Shown here in pieces: positions 47,401 to 57,929 of a stretch of 64,000 bases of DNA. Numbering within the stretch: position 1 is the first letter of the stretch; the number at the start of each line of letters is the position of its first letter. A model generated the notes under the pieces. It saw nothing but the letters and a program-made list of their open reading frames with translations, did not search any database and had not been told where the DNA came from. The stretch is from assembly GCA_036346205.1 (NCBI GenBank), contig JARFJB010002414.1:1-64000 (forward strand), in the 5' to 3' direction. The translations under genes were made by a program, and so were the position numbers. The stretch is from Vesta saturnalis. Taxonomy: Eukaryota; Arthropoda; Insecta; Coleoptera; Lampyridae.

Positions 47401-48985
47401 TCTGTACAACAAATAGTGTAAATGTCATTTTGACAGCATAATTTAAATTTTTGATGTGGAAGTATTGATACAATTTGCAGCGTTTTTTTAAAATTATTTT
47501 TCAACATAATTCCAAACGCAAATAATTCAATACTATTATGTGGCCTTAAGAGATCTCGATTTACACTACCGTTGCAACATGTGGGCTAAATTTAAAAACT
47601 GATAATTGTCCTTCTAAAATAGAAAGTTTACATTAATGTGACCCCATTCTTTTATCAAGTGCCCTTATCTTTTATATCACATACAGAAGACAAATGGTTA
47701 GGTCAATGTCAACGTTTATTTTGGGAATAAACTTATCAACTCTTTTGATTAAGTGCCATTAAGTCGTATGCAGTGTCCTAATTTACTTATAATTAAATAA
47801 TGTGGGTATTCGAATAATTGTGATATGGAGAAAATACTGTTGCAAAGTTTTTGTAGTTGATTGGAAACACTATATCGTTTCTTGATTTAAAAATGATAAC
47901 ACATAGCACGAAAATAAGTTTTATAGCTGATAGAATTTAGTTTCTTTGAATTATATTTCAACGTAAAATATAGGAAGTAGTCACGATCATTTGCTATGGT
48001 TTTACTAAATAAAATCAGTATTCATTTTAAAATGGATCTGTTAATCATACAATTATGTTAACATACTCCATTATTATTAGATTTCAAACCATTGCAGCTA
48101 GTTGAATTACCTTAGTAGTTCAAAAGTTCATGTTTCCATGCTACTCAATATGCGGCGATGAAGACTTGAGTTTGGCTGATATTGGCAATTTATTGGTGTG
48201 TTTTAATTTTGAAAAAATGAACTGAGAACTGGATTCAATTATAAAGTACAGTAAAAAATACAATTGTGGTTTGACTAAAACAAGTGAATCAAGACCAATC
48301 GAGTTGATCTACCAAAGTAGCGAAAGCAGATTAATTAACCTTAAGGTAAAACATTTTCGAAATACGCTTACACACAGGAAGGTTTTCAAGTCTTGCTAAT
48401 TTTCAGTGGCTAGCATGCATTAAGGGGAATTGTAAAGTTTCGTTTAATACTTCAAACCAGTTTTACTAGTTAACACTTTGTTACTTAAAACAATTCCCAT
48501 GTCTGCAAACAAAATTATTAATGGATGTGACACTAGCACCGTAAAACAATAAATTAGTTCTTGTGCATGAAACTTATGCAACTAAATTGATGTACAAATA
48601 ATGATTTTGGGTATATTTGGTCCCAAAGGGGACCAAGACCGTTAACCCATAAAATTTCGTTCTTGCCCACTGAGAAAATGCATTTGGTCATTTTTACAAC
48701 AAAATTGGTGAATAAATAACGTTAAATAACGTTTCTGGCCATCTTTGACCCTAAATGATGATCACCAGGGTGATGTTAGCTCCCGGTCGGCCAACTCCAA
48801 ACGGTACAATTCCGTTGTTAGTTCCCGGCCACGAAAAAATTTATTCCAATAGTCATTCTATCGATTCTTCCAACTATATGATTACATTTCTTGGCCGCCT
48901 ATTCCTAACGCCAGAAAAAAATAAGAAACTTCTGTTGAAGTGATAATGTAAATTTCATCCTATGGAGCCTGCCCTTTAACACTTT
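44428..48985. repeat. Long direct repeat, copy 2 (4.6 kb with an extra AT-rich block)
   Basis: Starts again with AAGGTGTTTACC at 44,428 immediately after copy 1. Its left third lacks many short stretches that copy 1 has. A block of about 1 kb (45,540-46,530) replaces about 200 bp of copy 1. The right part is the fuller version. Confidence 0.9.
45540..46530. repeat. Extreme A/T low-complexity block
   Basis: Nearly 1 kb made almost only of A and T in irregular runs, starting right after a (TG)n tract. Copy 1 shows only about 200 bp of more mixed sequence at the same place. The ORF here (45,449-45,730) is translation of T-rich runs and not a gene. Confidence 0.85.
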
Positions 48986-50050
48986 CTGAATAGAAGGAAA
49001 AATTTTGTTGAATTAATCATTTTATTACTTCATACAAACAACTGATTACTTGTGCGGCAGCCCATTTTGAACGTGGAAAAAAAAATTAACCAACTCCAGC
49101 TGCAATACGGGAGATACGGTTCTGACCGTCGTGGAATTGCACCGCTTGGAGCTGTCCGGCCGGGAGTTACCATCGGAATTGGACCGCTTGGAGCTGGCCG
49201 GCCGGGAGCTCACGTTACCCGAGTATGATGATCAACTCCCTAAAACCATAACAGTCCGCGCACCAATGAGCTTAGTCGTCGTACTTACCAAATTTGTGAA
49301 TAAATAAAGATTTTGTGCATCTTTGGCCCAAAATGAAGAGACAACCTTTTAAAATCATAAAAGTTGGTTCTTGTCTATCAATGAAATTGACGTATAAATA
49401 AAATATTTGGGCAAATTTGGCTCAAAATGATGAACAACTCCCTAAAACTATTAAATTTCCATCAAGAAAATGCAAACTAGTTAACAACGCCCATGTATTA
49501 TTTTGCAAACAAAATTATGTATTAGTAGATATTATGGAGCACCGTAAAACGATAAAATTTAGTTCTTGTAGATCAAAGTAATGCATTTGGCCGTTTCCCT
49601 AATGAAATTGAAGCATAAATATGATTTTGATTTTATTTGACCGGAGTATATCTAAAACCATAAAATTTCATTCTTACCCATCACGGAAATGCGTTTGAGT
49701 ATTTTTACAATGACTAACGTTTTTGGGCATATTTTGCCATAAATGATGACCAACGCCCTAAAACTATAAAAGTTCGTTTTGGGCATCTTTGGTCCTAAAT
49801 CATAATGAACCCCCTAAAACTACAAAAATTCGTGGTTGCTTATTGAGAGAATGCGTTTTGCCTTTTTTACAACGAAATTGGCGTATAATAAAAGGTTTTT
49901 GGGCAGATTGGGCCCAAAACAATGACCAACTTCTTAAAACCATAAAATTTCGTTCTTCCCATCAATATAATGCGCCTGGTCTTTTTCCCAACAAAATTGG
50001 TGAATCATTATGTTTTTGGGCATTTTTCATACAAATACGTAAATCGAAAC
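48500..50050. repeat. Diverged tandem satellite, unit ~110-130 bp
   Basis: Phrases like TTTTGGGCATCTTTGGCCC, AAATGATGACCAACTCCC, TAAAATTTCGTTCTTGCCC and ACAACAAAATTGGTGAAT recur in order about a dozen times with strong divergence. The start overlaps the end of copy 2 of the long repeat. The ORFs at 48,755 and 49,789 are satellite by-products. Confidence 0.7.
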
Positions 50051-50289
50051 GAAATCATAGTATCTCAATATTGCGTCAAAAATGCAGTTTAACTAAGTAT
50101 AACTAGGTAATTTAGGTTTCGTCTTGATTTAGATTCTTTTTGATTTGGAGATGATATAGTTTTGTAATGAAGGTGTTTTGGATGGACAGATAGATGGATA
50201 TTACAATCTCAATAAGTACCTTACGGTAAAGCTTTTTTTACTAATACATTTTTAATTTATTATATATGGCATGGTCTAAATAGCAAAAA

Positions 50290-50530
50290 TAATAATCACC
50301 TTTAGAAAAATGAACTGAACTGGATTATAAAGTTCGATTCACCATAAAATTGCGGTTTGACAATAAAATAAGTGAATCAAAACCAACCCAGTTAGTCGAC
50401 CAAAGTAGAGAAAGTTGTAATTACATCATAAGGTAAAACATTTTCTAAATACGCGTAAAATCCGTTTTTTGCTAAAATGTATTAAGGGGAGCTGTAAAAT
50501 TTTGATTAATACCTAAAACGAAATGGACCT
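50290..50530. repeat. Third, diverged partial copy of the long repeat's tail
   Basis: AATGAACTGAACTGGATT, GCGGTTTGACAATAAAATAA and GACCAAAGTAGAGAAAG match 48,205-48,470 and 43,775-44,000. It keeps bases present in copy 2 but missing from copy 1. Confidence 0.7.
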
Positions 50531-50655
50531 AAAAATGAACAGACAAGTAGACATCACAAATCTCAATAAGTACCCCGAGCTAGACGTTTCATTGCTTAAT
50601 ACATTCTTAATTTCTCATATAATTATGGCATTATCTATATGGAAATTCACTAACC

Positions 50656-50657
<2 letters not shown>

Positions 50658-50702
<45 letters not shown>
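50658..50702. repeat. (TA)n microsatellite
   Basis: About 20 TA units left of the small foldback element. Confidence 0.95.
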
Positions 50703-50705
<3 letters not shown>

Positions 50706-50735
50706 CAAGGTTGTTAATCGTGGCTGATTAAGTAA

Positions 50736-50889
50736 ATAAAATTTAGTAATTATTAGTTTAAAAAGATCCTTTGTTCAAAGTTGTAAATTTATTACCTTTG
50801 TCAATTCTTGTAGATTGGTTGACAAAGGTAATAAATTACAAGCTTCTGAACAAAGGATCTTTCTTTATTTTAAACTAAATCTCTACTAA
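50736..50889. mobile_element. Small foldback MITE between TA microsatellites
   Basis: The arms include AAGATCCTTTGTTCAAAG, then TTTATTACCTTTGTCAA, and their inverted partners (TTGACAAAGGTAATAAAT; GAACAAAGGATCTTT), about 75 bp each with a 15-base loop. (TA)n tracts flank both sides, as for the larger foldback at 3.8-5.1 kb. Confidence 0.75.
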
Positions 50890-50892
50890 ATT

Positions 50893-50999
<107 letters not shown>

Positions 51000-51032
51000 T
51001 TTTTTTGGTCAATTGAATCTTTTAATTTTCAG

Positions 51033-51244
51033 GTTTAATGATTCATTGTCATGGTGGAGGATTTGTGGCTCAATCTTCACAGTCTCATGAATGTTACTTA
51101 AGGGAATGGGCTAAGGAATTGCAAATTCCTATCTTAAGTATTGATTACAGCTTAACTCCACAAGCTCCATACCCACGTGCACTAGAAGAAGTGGTGTTCG
51201 CATATAGTTGGGCACTGAAAAATCGTCATTTATTGGGAACAACA
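51033..51244 (+). CDS. Hsl: Hormone-sensitive lipase, coding exon 6 (HGGG oxyanion hole)
   Basis: Acceptor TTTTCAG| at 51,032 completes the split Gly codon of exon 5. The alpha/beta-hydrolase core begins: LMIHCHGGGFVAQSSQSHE (HGGG oxyanion motif), YLREWAKELQIPILSIDYSL, PQAPYPRALEEVVFAYSWAL and HLLGTT. It ends in phase 1 before GTATGA. A TA microsatellite ends only 36 bases upstream of the acceptor. Confidence 0.95.
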
Positions 51245-51640
51245 GGTATGATTCGCAAGTAACACTAGTTTTACAATATAAATGGTAGTTCAACAATACA
51301 CCCATCTTTCATAGTTCTTTTGTTGTGCCAGATAAAGTTTGATTACATGCAAACTTAACCAGGGTGTTCTAGAAATGTGTGTCTATTTTTCCGTCAATCC
51401 TTTATTAATAGGCTCATTACTGTACGACTTTGTGTGCAAATTGAAGGTTAATAGACTATTTTTCGCAATGATTTAATAATTATATGCAACGAACATTACA
51501 GTTGTCAAATAAAACTAAATGAACCACAAGCAAACGGTAAGCATTATTACTTATATCAGAATAGGAAATGGCACAAGTTTTTTACATATTTTAATAAATT
51601 TATTATAAGTTTTGTTATGAACGAATAATTTCAAAGATAA
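51245..51640. other. Intron 6, start; nothing recognised
   Basis: AT-rich intron sequence before the tRNA-like repeats. Confidence 0.5.
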
Positions 51641-51693
51641 ATACGTAATTAAACATTATTATTAATTTTATTAAATACATAAATAAAAAGTTT

Positions 51694-51766
51694 ACCTCGA
51701 GTAGGATATCAACCTACGACGTGTACTTTGCTAGAGTACCGCGTTAACCTACTGCGCTATCGAGAT
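51694..51766 (-). tRNA. tRNA-shaped repeat, copy 1 (anticodon loop AGC)
   Basis: 73 nt that fold as a cloverleaf. The acceptor stem is ATCTCGA/TCGAGGT, the anticodon stem is GTACT/AGTAC with loop CTAGCAA (anticodon AGC), and the T stem is GTAGG/CCTAC. The D stem and T loop carry changes (TTGATAT loop). AGC would be alanine, but the G3:U70 pair that marks alanine tRNAs is absent (C3:G70). A run of T follows on this strand (AACTTTTTAT), as for a Pol III terminator. It lies in a duplicated block of about 250 bp, so it is more probably a tRNA-derived repeat than a working gene. Confidence 0.45.
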
Positions 51767-52017
51767 TCAAGCCTCAATCGATGTAAATTTTGTCTTTATG
51801 TATGTAGAACTGATGTAAATTCTAAATATAATGAGATTACAATCAAATTACTTATAATAATGGAATGTGAGCCTTCAATATCGCAAGGATTCACACATAC
51901 CAAAGCAACTTGACTAATATTAATTTATTATATGTTTTGTTATGAACGAATAAGTTCAAAGGTAAGTATGTAATTAAAAATTATTATTAATTTTATTAAA
52001 TACATAAATAAAAAGTT

Positions 52018-52090
52018 ACCTTTAGTAGGATTTGAACCTACGACCTGTACTTTGCTAGATTACTGTGCTAACCAACTGCGCTATCGAGAT
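52018..52090 (-). tRNA. tRNA-shaped repeat, copy 2 (anticodon loop AGC)
   Basis: Same 73-nt structure as copy 1, with CTAGCAA anticodon loop and canonical TTCAAAT T loop. The acceptor 3' strand has decayed (TAAAGGT instead of TCGAGGT) and one anticodon-stem pair is broken. It is in direct orientation to copy 1 about 324 bases away, within the same duplicated flank (CAATCGATGTAAATTTTGTC). Likely a pseudogene. Confidence 0.4.
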
Positions 52091-52297
52091 TCCAGCCCCA
52101 ATCGATGTAAATTTTGTCGTTATGCATGTAGAACTGATGTAAATTCTTATAATGAGATTACAATCAAATGGAATGTGAGTCTGCAATATTGCAAGGATTC
52201 AGACATACCAAAGTAATTTTATTGTAATCTCATTATATTTAGAATTTACATCAGTTCTACATACATAAAGACAAAATTTACATCGATTGGGGCTTGA

Positions 52298-52371
52298 ATC
52301 TCGATAGCACAGTTGGTTAGCGCTGTACTCTGGCAAAGTACAGGTCGTAGGTTCAAATCCTACTCGAGGTA
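52298..52371 (+). tRNA. tRNA-shaped repeat, copy 3 (anticodon loop GGC), inverted
   Basis: The best preserved copy: acceptor ATCTCGA/TCGAGGT, anticodon stem GTACT/AGTAC with loop CTGGCAA (GGC), T arm GTAGG/CCTAC with TTCAAAT, box B GGTTCAAATCC, discriminator A and TTTTT four bases later. One D-stem mismatch. The orientation is opposite to copies 1 and 2, and its flanks are the inverted version of theirs. No G3:U70. It could be transcribed by Pol III; aminoacylation as alanine is doubtful. Confidence 0.5.
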
Positions 52372-52794
52372 AACTTTTTATTTATGTACTTAATAAAATT
52401 AATAATAATTTTTAATGTCATAGTCATTTATTTCATGTATGCCTTGATTTCCAATAAAATCTCACTGCTCGCATCTTTGGTTGCATAACTATTTCAAATT
52501 GAAATTTTAAAAATACTTTTGATAGTTTTTAACAGGTATACGATCGACGGAAAAATATTGTAACCAACTCATGTGTCAATTGCCGATTTATCATATCGTT
52601 CATTAATGCTCTTGATTATTAATTGACTCTATTAACATACTTGTTTGTTAAATAGTTATTAATGGTGGTCTAATTTTTTTGCTTTTCTGCCCTCAAATAA
52701 GTATAACGTAATATTGAAATCTGGTAACACTATACGTTCCTGAATGTAGAGATTATAAAAGTTAATAGATGTCAACACTATAAATTTGTTACAG

Positions 52795-53004
52795 CTGAAC
52801 GTGTAGTATGTGTGGGTGATTCTGCTGGTGGAAATTTACTCCTCGGATTACTTCAGAAATGCATTGCTTTAAACATCCCATTACCTACAGGCAGTTTGTC
52901 AATTTACACTCCTATTTGGTTGACTTTAAATTTAGCACCATCTCGTATATTGTTATTTATAGATCCACTTCTTCCTATAGGTTTTGCCACACGTTTAATG
53001 AAAG
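52795..53004 (+). CDS. Hsl: Hormone-sensitive lipase, coding exon 7 (GDSAGG)
   Basis: Acceptor TTACAG| at 52,794 completes an Ala codon. ERVVCVGDSAGGNLLLGLLQ contains the nucleophile elbow GDSAGG with the catalytic Ser. GSLSIYTPIWLTLNLAPSR then LLFIDPLLPIGFATRLMK matches the segment after the Ser in HSL. It ends in phase 1 before GTAGGT. Confidence 0.95.
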
Positions 53005-53057
53005 GTAGGTTCTTTAAAAATTTAGTGATTGTGATTAATAAATATGACTTCTTACAG

Positions 53058-53354
53058 CATATATAGCACCAAATATTAACAGTAATGGTCAGGTTAATGG
53101 CTTAAAAAATGGAGAATATATCTCAGATACGGAAAGCTTTGAAGAAGTTTCACAGTCTGATCTTGTGGAATTACAAGCACACAAATCACCTGTTTCGGAA
53201 GCTTCTGAATCGATTACTTGTGGATCACTTAGCTCTCCGACTGCAGATACCAAAGATACTGTTAAACCAGCAGATATTAGTGAAATTGATATTGTTTCTG
53301 AAAGTATTAGTCAGAATATTAACCCTTCTGATTTTCTTGAGCGATATGTATTAG
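53058..53354 (+). CDS. Hsl: Hormone-sensitive lipase, coding exon 8 (regulatory insert)
   Basis: Acceptor TTACAG| at 53,057; the intron is only 53 bases. The frame reads AYIAPNINSNGQ, DTESFEEVSQSDLVELQAHK and ISQNINPSDFLERYVL. It is Ser/Thr/Glu-rich and poorly conserved, as expected for the regulatory loop inserted in the catalytic domain of HSL, where mammalian HSL is phosphorylated. Ends in phase 1 before GTAAAT. Confidence 0.9.
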
Positions 53355-53551
53355 GTAAATTGTGTTTTAATGTTAAATATATAGTTAAAGCGTATTAATT
53401 ATAATCACATGCATATTCTATGAATAATGTTTTATAAATTACTATGGTGCATCTCACAGTGAAAGTACAGTGAAAGCTATTACAGAACACCATTTATTCA
53501 GTGGGAATCTTCGTATGCGTTTCTTAATATAAGTATAATTAGAAATTTGTT

Positions 53552-55886
53552 TTAACCCTACAGTAGGCGCGCGAACTTTTATAACACAGGCGGGCACGTC
53601 GGTTTCAGAGACCGATATAAGAATTGATCCAAAATTAGTATTAATTTGTATTATAATGTTTATTTAGAAGTAAGTAATTTATCAGTTGACCCAATCAAGA
53701 ACAATAGCTTTTATTGGAAAAAAACATCTTAACATAGTTGTTATTTTGGTACAAAAACCAATAATCAAAAATTAACATTACTCTACATACTATATCAAAC
53801 TAATACTAAACCTACCTAATTATTATTAATCAAATTAAATGCAATTCACTCTACTTCATGAGAAGTACTTTCATAACAATCCCCGCATAACACGACAACA
53901 TGTTCTAAACAAGAAAATTTTTCACAATCACGGCAATAATAACGAGTCTTTCGATTCATTTTAGAGCTGCACATAGAACATCTCCCAGTTTCTTTGTTTC
54001 TACACTGGTTTTGAAGAACAGGAATGGCACAAATTTCACGAAGTCTTGTTTTTAATGGTTTTGGAATATTTTCCATTGTTGCATGAGATCGCAAATGTAG
54101 TTGAATCAGGTCAAAAGATAGGGTACGCAAGAAGACACTACGTTTTATGTTACTCGTTGGATTATTTGAATTATACACAACAAACGTGTTAATGCCTGCT
54201 ACATTCAAAATCGAGTAAAAAAGACCATTGCCCAACGTCTTGTGTTTCGCGAAACATCATAATTAGCACATAGTCTATCCACCGTATCGACTTCTTTTAT
54301 TCTGTTGTAATCTAGGATTATTTCCGGCTTTCCTGTTCCACTATCGACGTTGTCATCATGGTGTAGTGATGATATTAGCAAAACATTTTTGTTTTTTCTT
54401 GGGATATGTGATACTAGGGTAATGTTTTTGTAAAACTGAACATGCTTGAGCCAGGAGGATGTGTTGGTTGAGAAAATTCAAGTGGTAACTTTGGTTTATT
54501 TTTCCGAAGCGTACCAATCACTGTCAACCGATAATCCTTGTAAAGTTTTTCTATTAGTGGTATGCTGGTGAACCAGTTATATAGCGTCACTTTTCTACCT
54601 GAGCCTTTGATTATATTACACAGCCTTTCCACAACATCGGACGGCCTATTGCTGACCTATTAGGACCTTAGGGTTGTTGACCAACATAGACCTCCAACTT
54701 GCTTGTGTAATACATCTTGGCATCCGATAATGCAAAAATCTTTATCCCATATTTATTGGGTTTAGAAGGAATGTATTGACGAAAACTATATCGCCCTCTA
54801 AACCCTTCAAGTTTTTCGTCGATCGTTACATACTCCGAAAGACCGAAACCGTTCATACAATTGTCCACAGAGCAATCAAATATCTCTCTTATAGGTGCAA
54901 GTTTGTCGGTTTTTTTTTCGTTCTTCACGCGTATCTTTGTTATCAAACCGTAAACACCTTAGTAGAAAATAGAATCTCTAATCGAAATATTTCTATTCCG
55001 AAACCGTCTGTCTTCCACAAATCCTCCGCATTTAAATGATTTGCTTTCAGCACTCCTGCATAAAATAGTAGACCCAATAAGGCTTGGATTTCTGTTATGC
55101 AGATAGGTTTGGCATCCCTTTCTCTTTCAAACTTATAGGCTATTGAACTTATATATGCATTTGTATAATTTACAATTTGTTGTAACATTGTGGTATTCAA
55201 GAAATAGCCAAAAATTTCTATTGGTGTCTTCAAAGAACGAGTGGCTAATTGAGGCATAGGAAGACGGATTACTTTGTCCACATTTCGAGTTCGAACAGAT
55301 TTTCTAGGTACCCACTTCATCCATTTCATTGTTTTATTTCTTCCTAGGAATGTATTATGTTCGTCAAGATTAGGAACGTCGTCATCACTACTTGATATTT
55401 CTTGTTCGGTTTCACTGTCGCCATTGCTTTCTTCTACAAAATTTATTTTAGTGGGATCATCATTGTTATCATATTGAATATCTTCGTCATTAACTTCTTC
55501 CATCAGACGTTCGAGTCATTTTTGTTCTGCATCATATCAATAATTCGGCATATCTGATCAAAAGATCATAAAAGTACGGTTAGACAACACAAATGATGAA
55601 ATGGTATGATGATAATATTGCTGAGAATTAAAAAACGTAATAATACAACATACCTTTATAATATGCAATTCACTAAAAGCAGCTGAATACAACTATAACA
55701 GCGCCGAAATAAAATTTAACTCGAAAACCACTAGCCTGTTTAACGTCACTGTTAGTACTGATGCTTAGAGTTCTAAAATATGTAGCTACTAAATGGGTGG
55801 GGCCGATACAACCAATCAAAACTTAAATATTTAAAGATGAAAAAGCAGTCGGTCTCTGAGACCGCGCGCGCCCACCGTAGGATTAA
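53552..55886. mobile_element. piggyBac element with TTAA at both ends
   Basis: TTAA at 53,552-53,555 is followed by CCCTACAGTAGGCGCGCG. At the other end CGCGCGCGCCCACCGTAGGA runs into TTAA at 55,883-55,886, giving TIRs of about 18 bp beginning CCCTAC / TCCTAC. Close inside each end is a GGTYTCWGAGACCGA-type palindrome. Length is 2.3 kb, the usual size for a piggyBac, and a transposase fills the - strand. It is inserted in Hsl intron 8, 200 bases after exon 8. Confidence 0.9.
53846..55503 (-). pseudogene. piggyBac transposase, inactive
   Basis: The start at 55,503 (MEEVNDEDIQYDNNDDP) opens an acidic N-terminus. The DDE_Tnp_1_7 domain follows: TPIEIFGYFLNTTMLQQIV, then a shift near 54,945, then GLSEYVTIDEKLEGFRGRY (first Asp). 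A second shift leads to VTLYNWFTSIPL, where relatives have CDNWFTS, so the second catalytic Asp is Tyr. EVDTVDRLCANYDVSRNT keeps the late Asp residues. The C-terminal Cys-rich finger (CSMCSSKMNRKTRYYCRDC; CLEHVVVLCGDC) is intact. Three or more frameshifts plus the lost Asp mean no activity. Confidence 0.9.
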
Positions 55887-56750
55887 TAGAATGTTATTTA
55901 TTGAAAGTAAATAACTAAAATTAGTTAATAGGCTTTCACATACATGTAATTATGCTAATAGGTTTATTTTTTACATTACCACGTATTTAATTGAATTTTT
56001 TGATATTAATATTTATTAATATTTCTTGCGTTATATTTCATATAAACTCAAACATCTTTAACACACAGTAGCAAGGGAAGAACAAAAAAAATCGAGTTAT
56101 AGAAAATTTGAGTTAACAAATATTTTAAATAATTAAGCCATAAGTATAAACTATCATTTATCACACATACATACTTACAGTTCTTTACGTTCTACAGAAG
56201 TAATCAGAAATTAAATTCATCTTTTCAGCAATACTTATAGTATTTAGCATTACTAACATACTCATAGTAACAGGGTTTTTGCTGGCAAACACAAGGAAAC
56301 GACTTGCGAGTCGTTAGGTGAGCCAACCACCTTCTGGAACCAGTAAAATCCATTACCTTGCGTGTATTACTGCATATTTTATTTGTTTCTCACTGGTAAA
56401 AATTACAGAAATTCCTAATGATCATAGATCATATAAATTTTTAATATAAACTTTTAGATGAATTGGGTTGGAAACGCGTGTTACTTGTTTTCTTGTCTAG
56501 TTATGTATTATAATAGTATAAAATATATGAGCAAAAGTGTAAAATTTTACTAGCTAGTCAGTGAAATTTTTACAGGATAGTTACGAGACATTTTCAAGGT
56601 AAATACAGTGATTTGATAAATGCAAAACCACGGTAACAAAACACTGAAGTCTTTCCACTCAAATGTTCAAAGTATATAGAAAGTTCCAATTAAAGAATCT
56701 TAGTATGTTAGTATGTAAAAAAAAGTTATATATTTATATTGTAGTTAAAT
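55887..56750. other. Intron 8, nothing recognised
   Basis: AT-rich, no ORF or repeat of note. Confidence 0.5.
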
Positions 56751-56754
56751 TTGT

Positions 56755-56810
56755 AAACTCCTACATATGTTTCAATTGTTTCAATTAATTATACAATCAT
56801 CATTAGGAAA
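56755..56810 (-). ncRNA. Possible hammerhead-like motif downstream of a Penelope-like element
   Basis: On the - strand TCCTA, ATGATGA, a weak AT stem, then GAAAC..GAAACATATGTAGGA. The outer TCCTA/TAGGA can form stem I, and GAAAC with CATATG-TA is the type of short stem III seen in Penelope ribozymes. Core base C3 is replaced. It lies about 260 bases 3' of the Penelope-like ORF on the same strand. Confidence 0.25.
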
Positions 56811-57059
56811 GCTACAATTATAAGTATAAACACTACATATATAAATTATTATAATCTACTTACTAAAAAAAAATATAAGTAAAACTGTCCAAATAATTTA
56901 GTTTTACAGTTAGCGACTATACGAATACATTCACAGATACTCTAACAAGGACAAATGATATTAATGGAAAATCCAAGTGTAAGATATATTAACAAATGAA
57001 TAAATAAAAAGATGGCAAGTTGAAAGTTTTAACAATCAAAATTAAAAATATATATGCTA

Positions 57060-57900
57060 CATAACTAAGGCTGGTGGTTGTTGCTACTATAGATGACTAG
57101 GTTTGGTATCACAGGTTGACTAATTATATCATTAAGTGCCCTTCTCTTAAGATAGGATTTAATGTAGAATATTTCGTTTAGTTTAATGATATTATTATTA
57201 AGTGTTGTATCCCGTGTTTCGACATTGTTTCTTGTTAAATGGATGATCACTGTTTAGTATGTGTTTGGCGAAATGAGAAAACTGTGTCACTCTGTGGTTG
57301 TTTTTAATTTGATGGTTGTGTGCTTTTGTTCTTACTATTATATTGCGTGTAGTCATACTTATATAAGTAGAATCACAATTCAATTTATAAATGCCAGGAA
57401 GATGACTTCTTTCCAGCTTGCCTTTGTAGGTACACAAACATGCATTTATATTGTAAGGCAGTTTGAACGCCACCTGAATTTTAGATTTTTTAAAAAAATT
57501 AGCAGTTTGCTGTGAAATAGAACCATAGTACAGTAGCATAACAATATTTATTCTCTTCATGTATACTTTGAGTTTTATTTTGCTTATGGTTTTGTTTATG
57601 ATCTTATCAACCATTTTCCTACTGTATCTGTTGTTCTGAGCTATTTGGTTTATAATATTCTTTTCTACTCAAAAACCAAGTGTCTTTTAAATTCAAAGTG
57701 CATAATCTTTGTATGTACGCATGAATAGCAGCATGGTGAGTTGCTGTGATAGGGTATAATGTTGTGTGAGTGAGTATTTTTTCTAAATACCTGAAATTCC
57801 AAATGGTCGTTGACCTTAGTAATGTAAACATCAAGAAATGGAATGGAGCTATTATTCTCTATTTCTTTACTGAATTTTGCGATGTATTTTATTTGTGCCC
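57060..57900 (-). pseudogene. Penelope-like element: RT end and GIY-YIG endonuclease
   Basis: From about 57,900 on -: KEIENNSSIPFLDVYITKV, then LEFQVFRKN, the thumb-side end of Penelope reverse transcriptase. After shifts it goes through KLPYNINACLCTYKGKLERS to SHLPGIYKLNCDSTYISMTT, the GIY-YIG nuclease core, and THSHFAKHI-like and NSDHPF segments. The 5' part of the RT is missing. The 5' end of the homology continues in frame out of the transposase at 57,930, so the element is inserted in, or joined to, that gene. Confidence 0.8.
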
Positions 57901-57929
57901 AAATTAATTCGATTGGATTTAAATCTGAA

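Larger units (their letters stand above)
51641..52430. repeat. Three copies of a ~250-bp tRNA-containing repeat (two direct, one inverted)
   Basis: Each copy has an AT-rich lead (TTTTATTAAATACATAAATA), the tRNA-shaped part, and a flank with CGATGTAAATTTTGTC, TGTAGAACTGATGTAAATTC and ATAATGAGATTACAATC. Copies lie at about 51,651-51,910, 51,960-52,215, and inverted at about 52,216-52,400. The pair of inverted copies can form a hairpin of about 200 bp. Confidence 0.85.

Noticed and set aside
49789..50106. 105-codon ORF
   Set aside because: Falls within the diverged tandem satellite; repeat periodicity explains it.
51694..52371. Functional alanine tRNA genes
   Set aside because: No G3:U70 pair, decayed stems in copy 2, and duplicated flanks; kept only as tRNA-shaped repeats.
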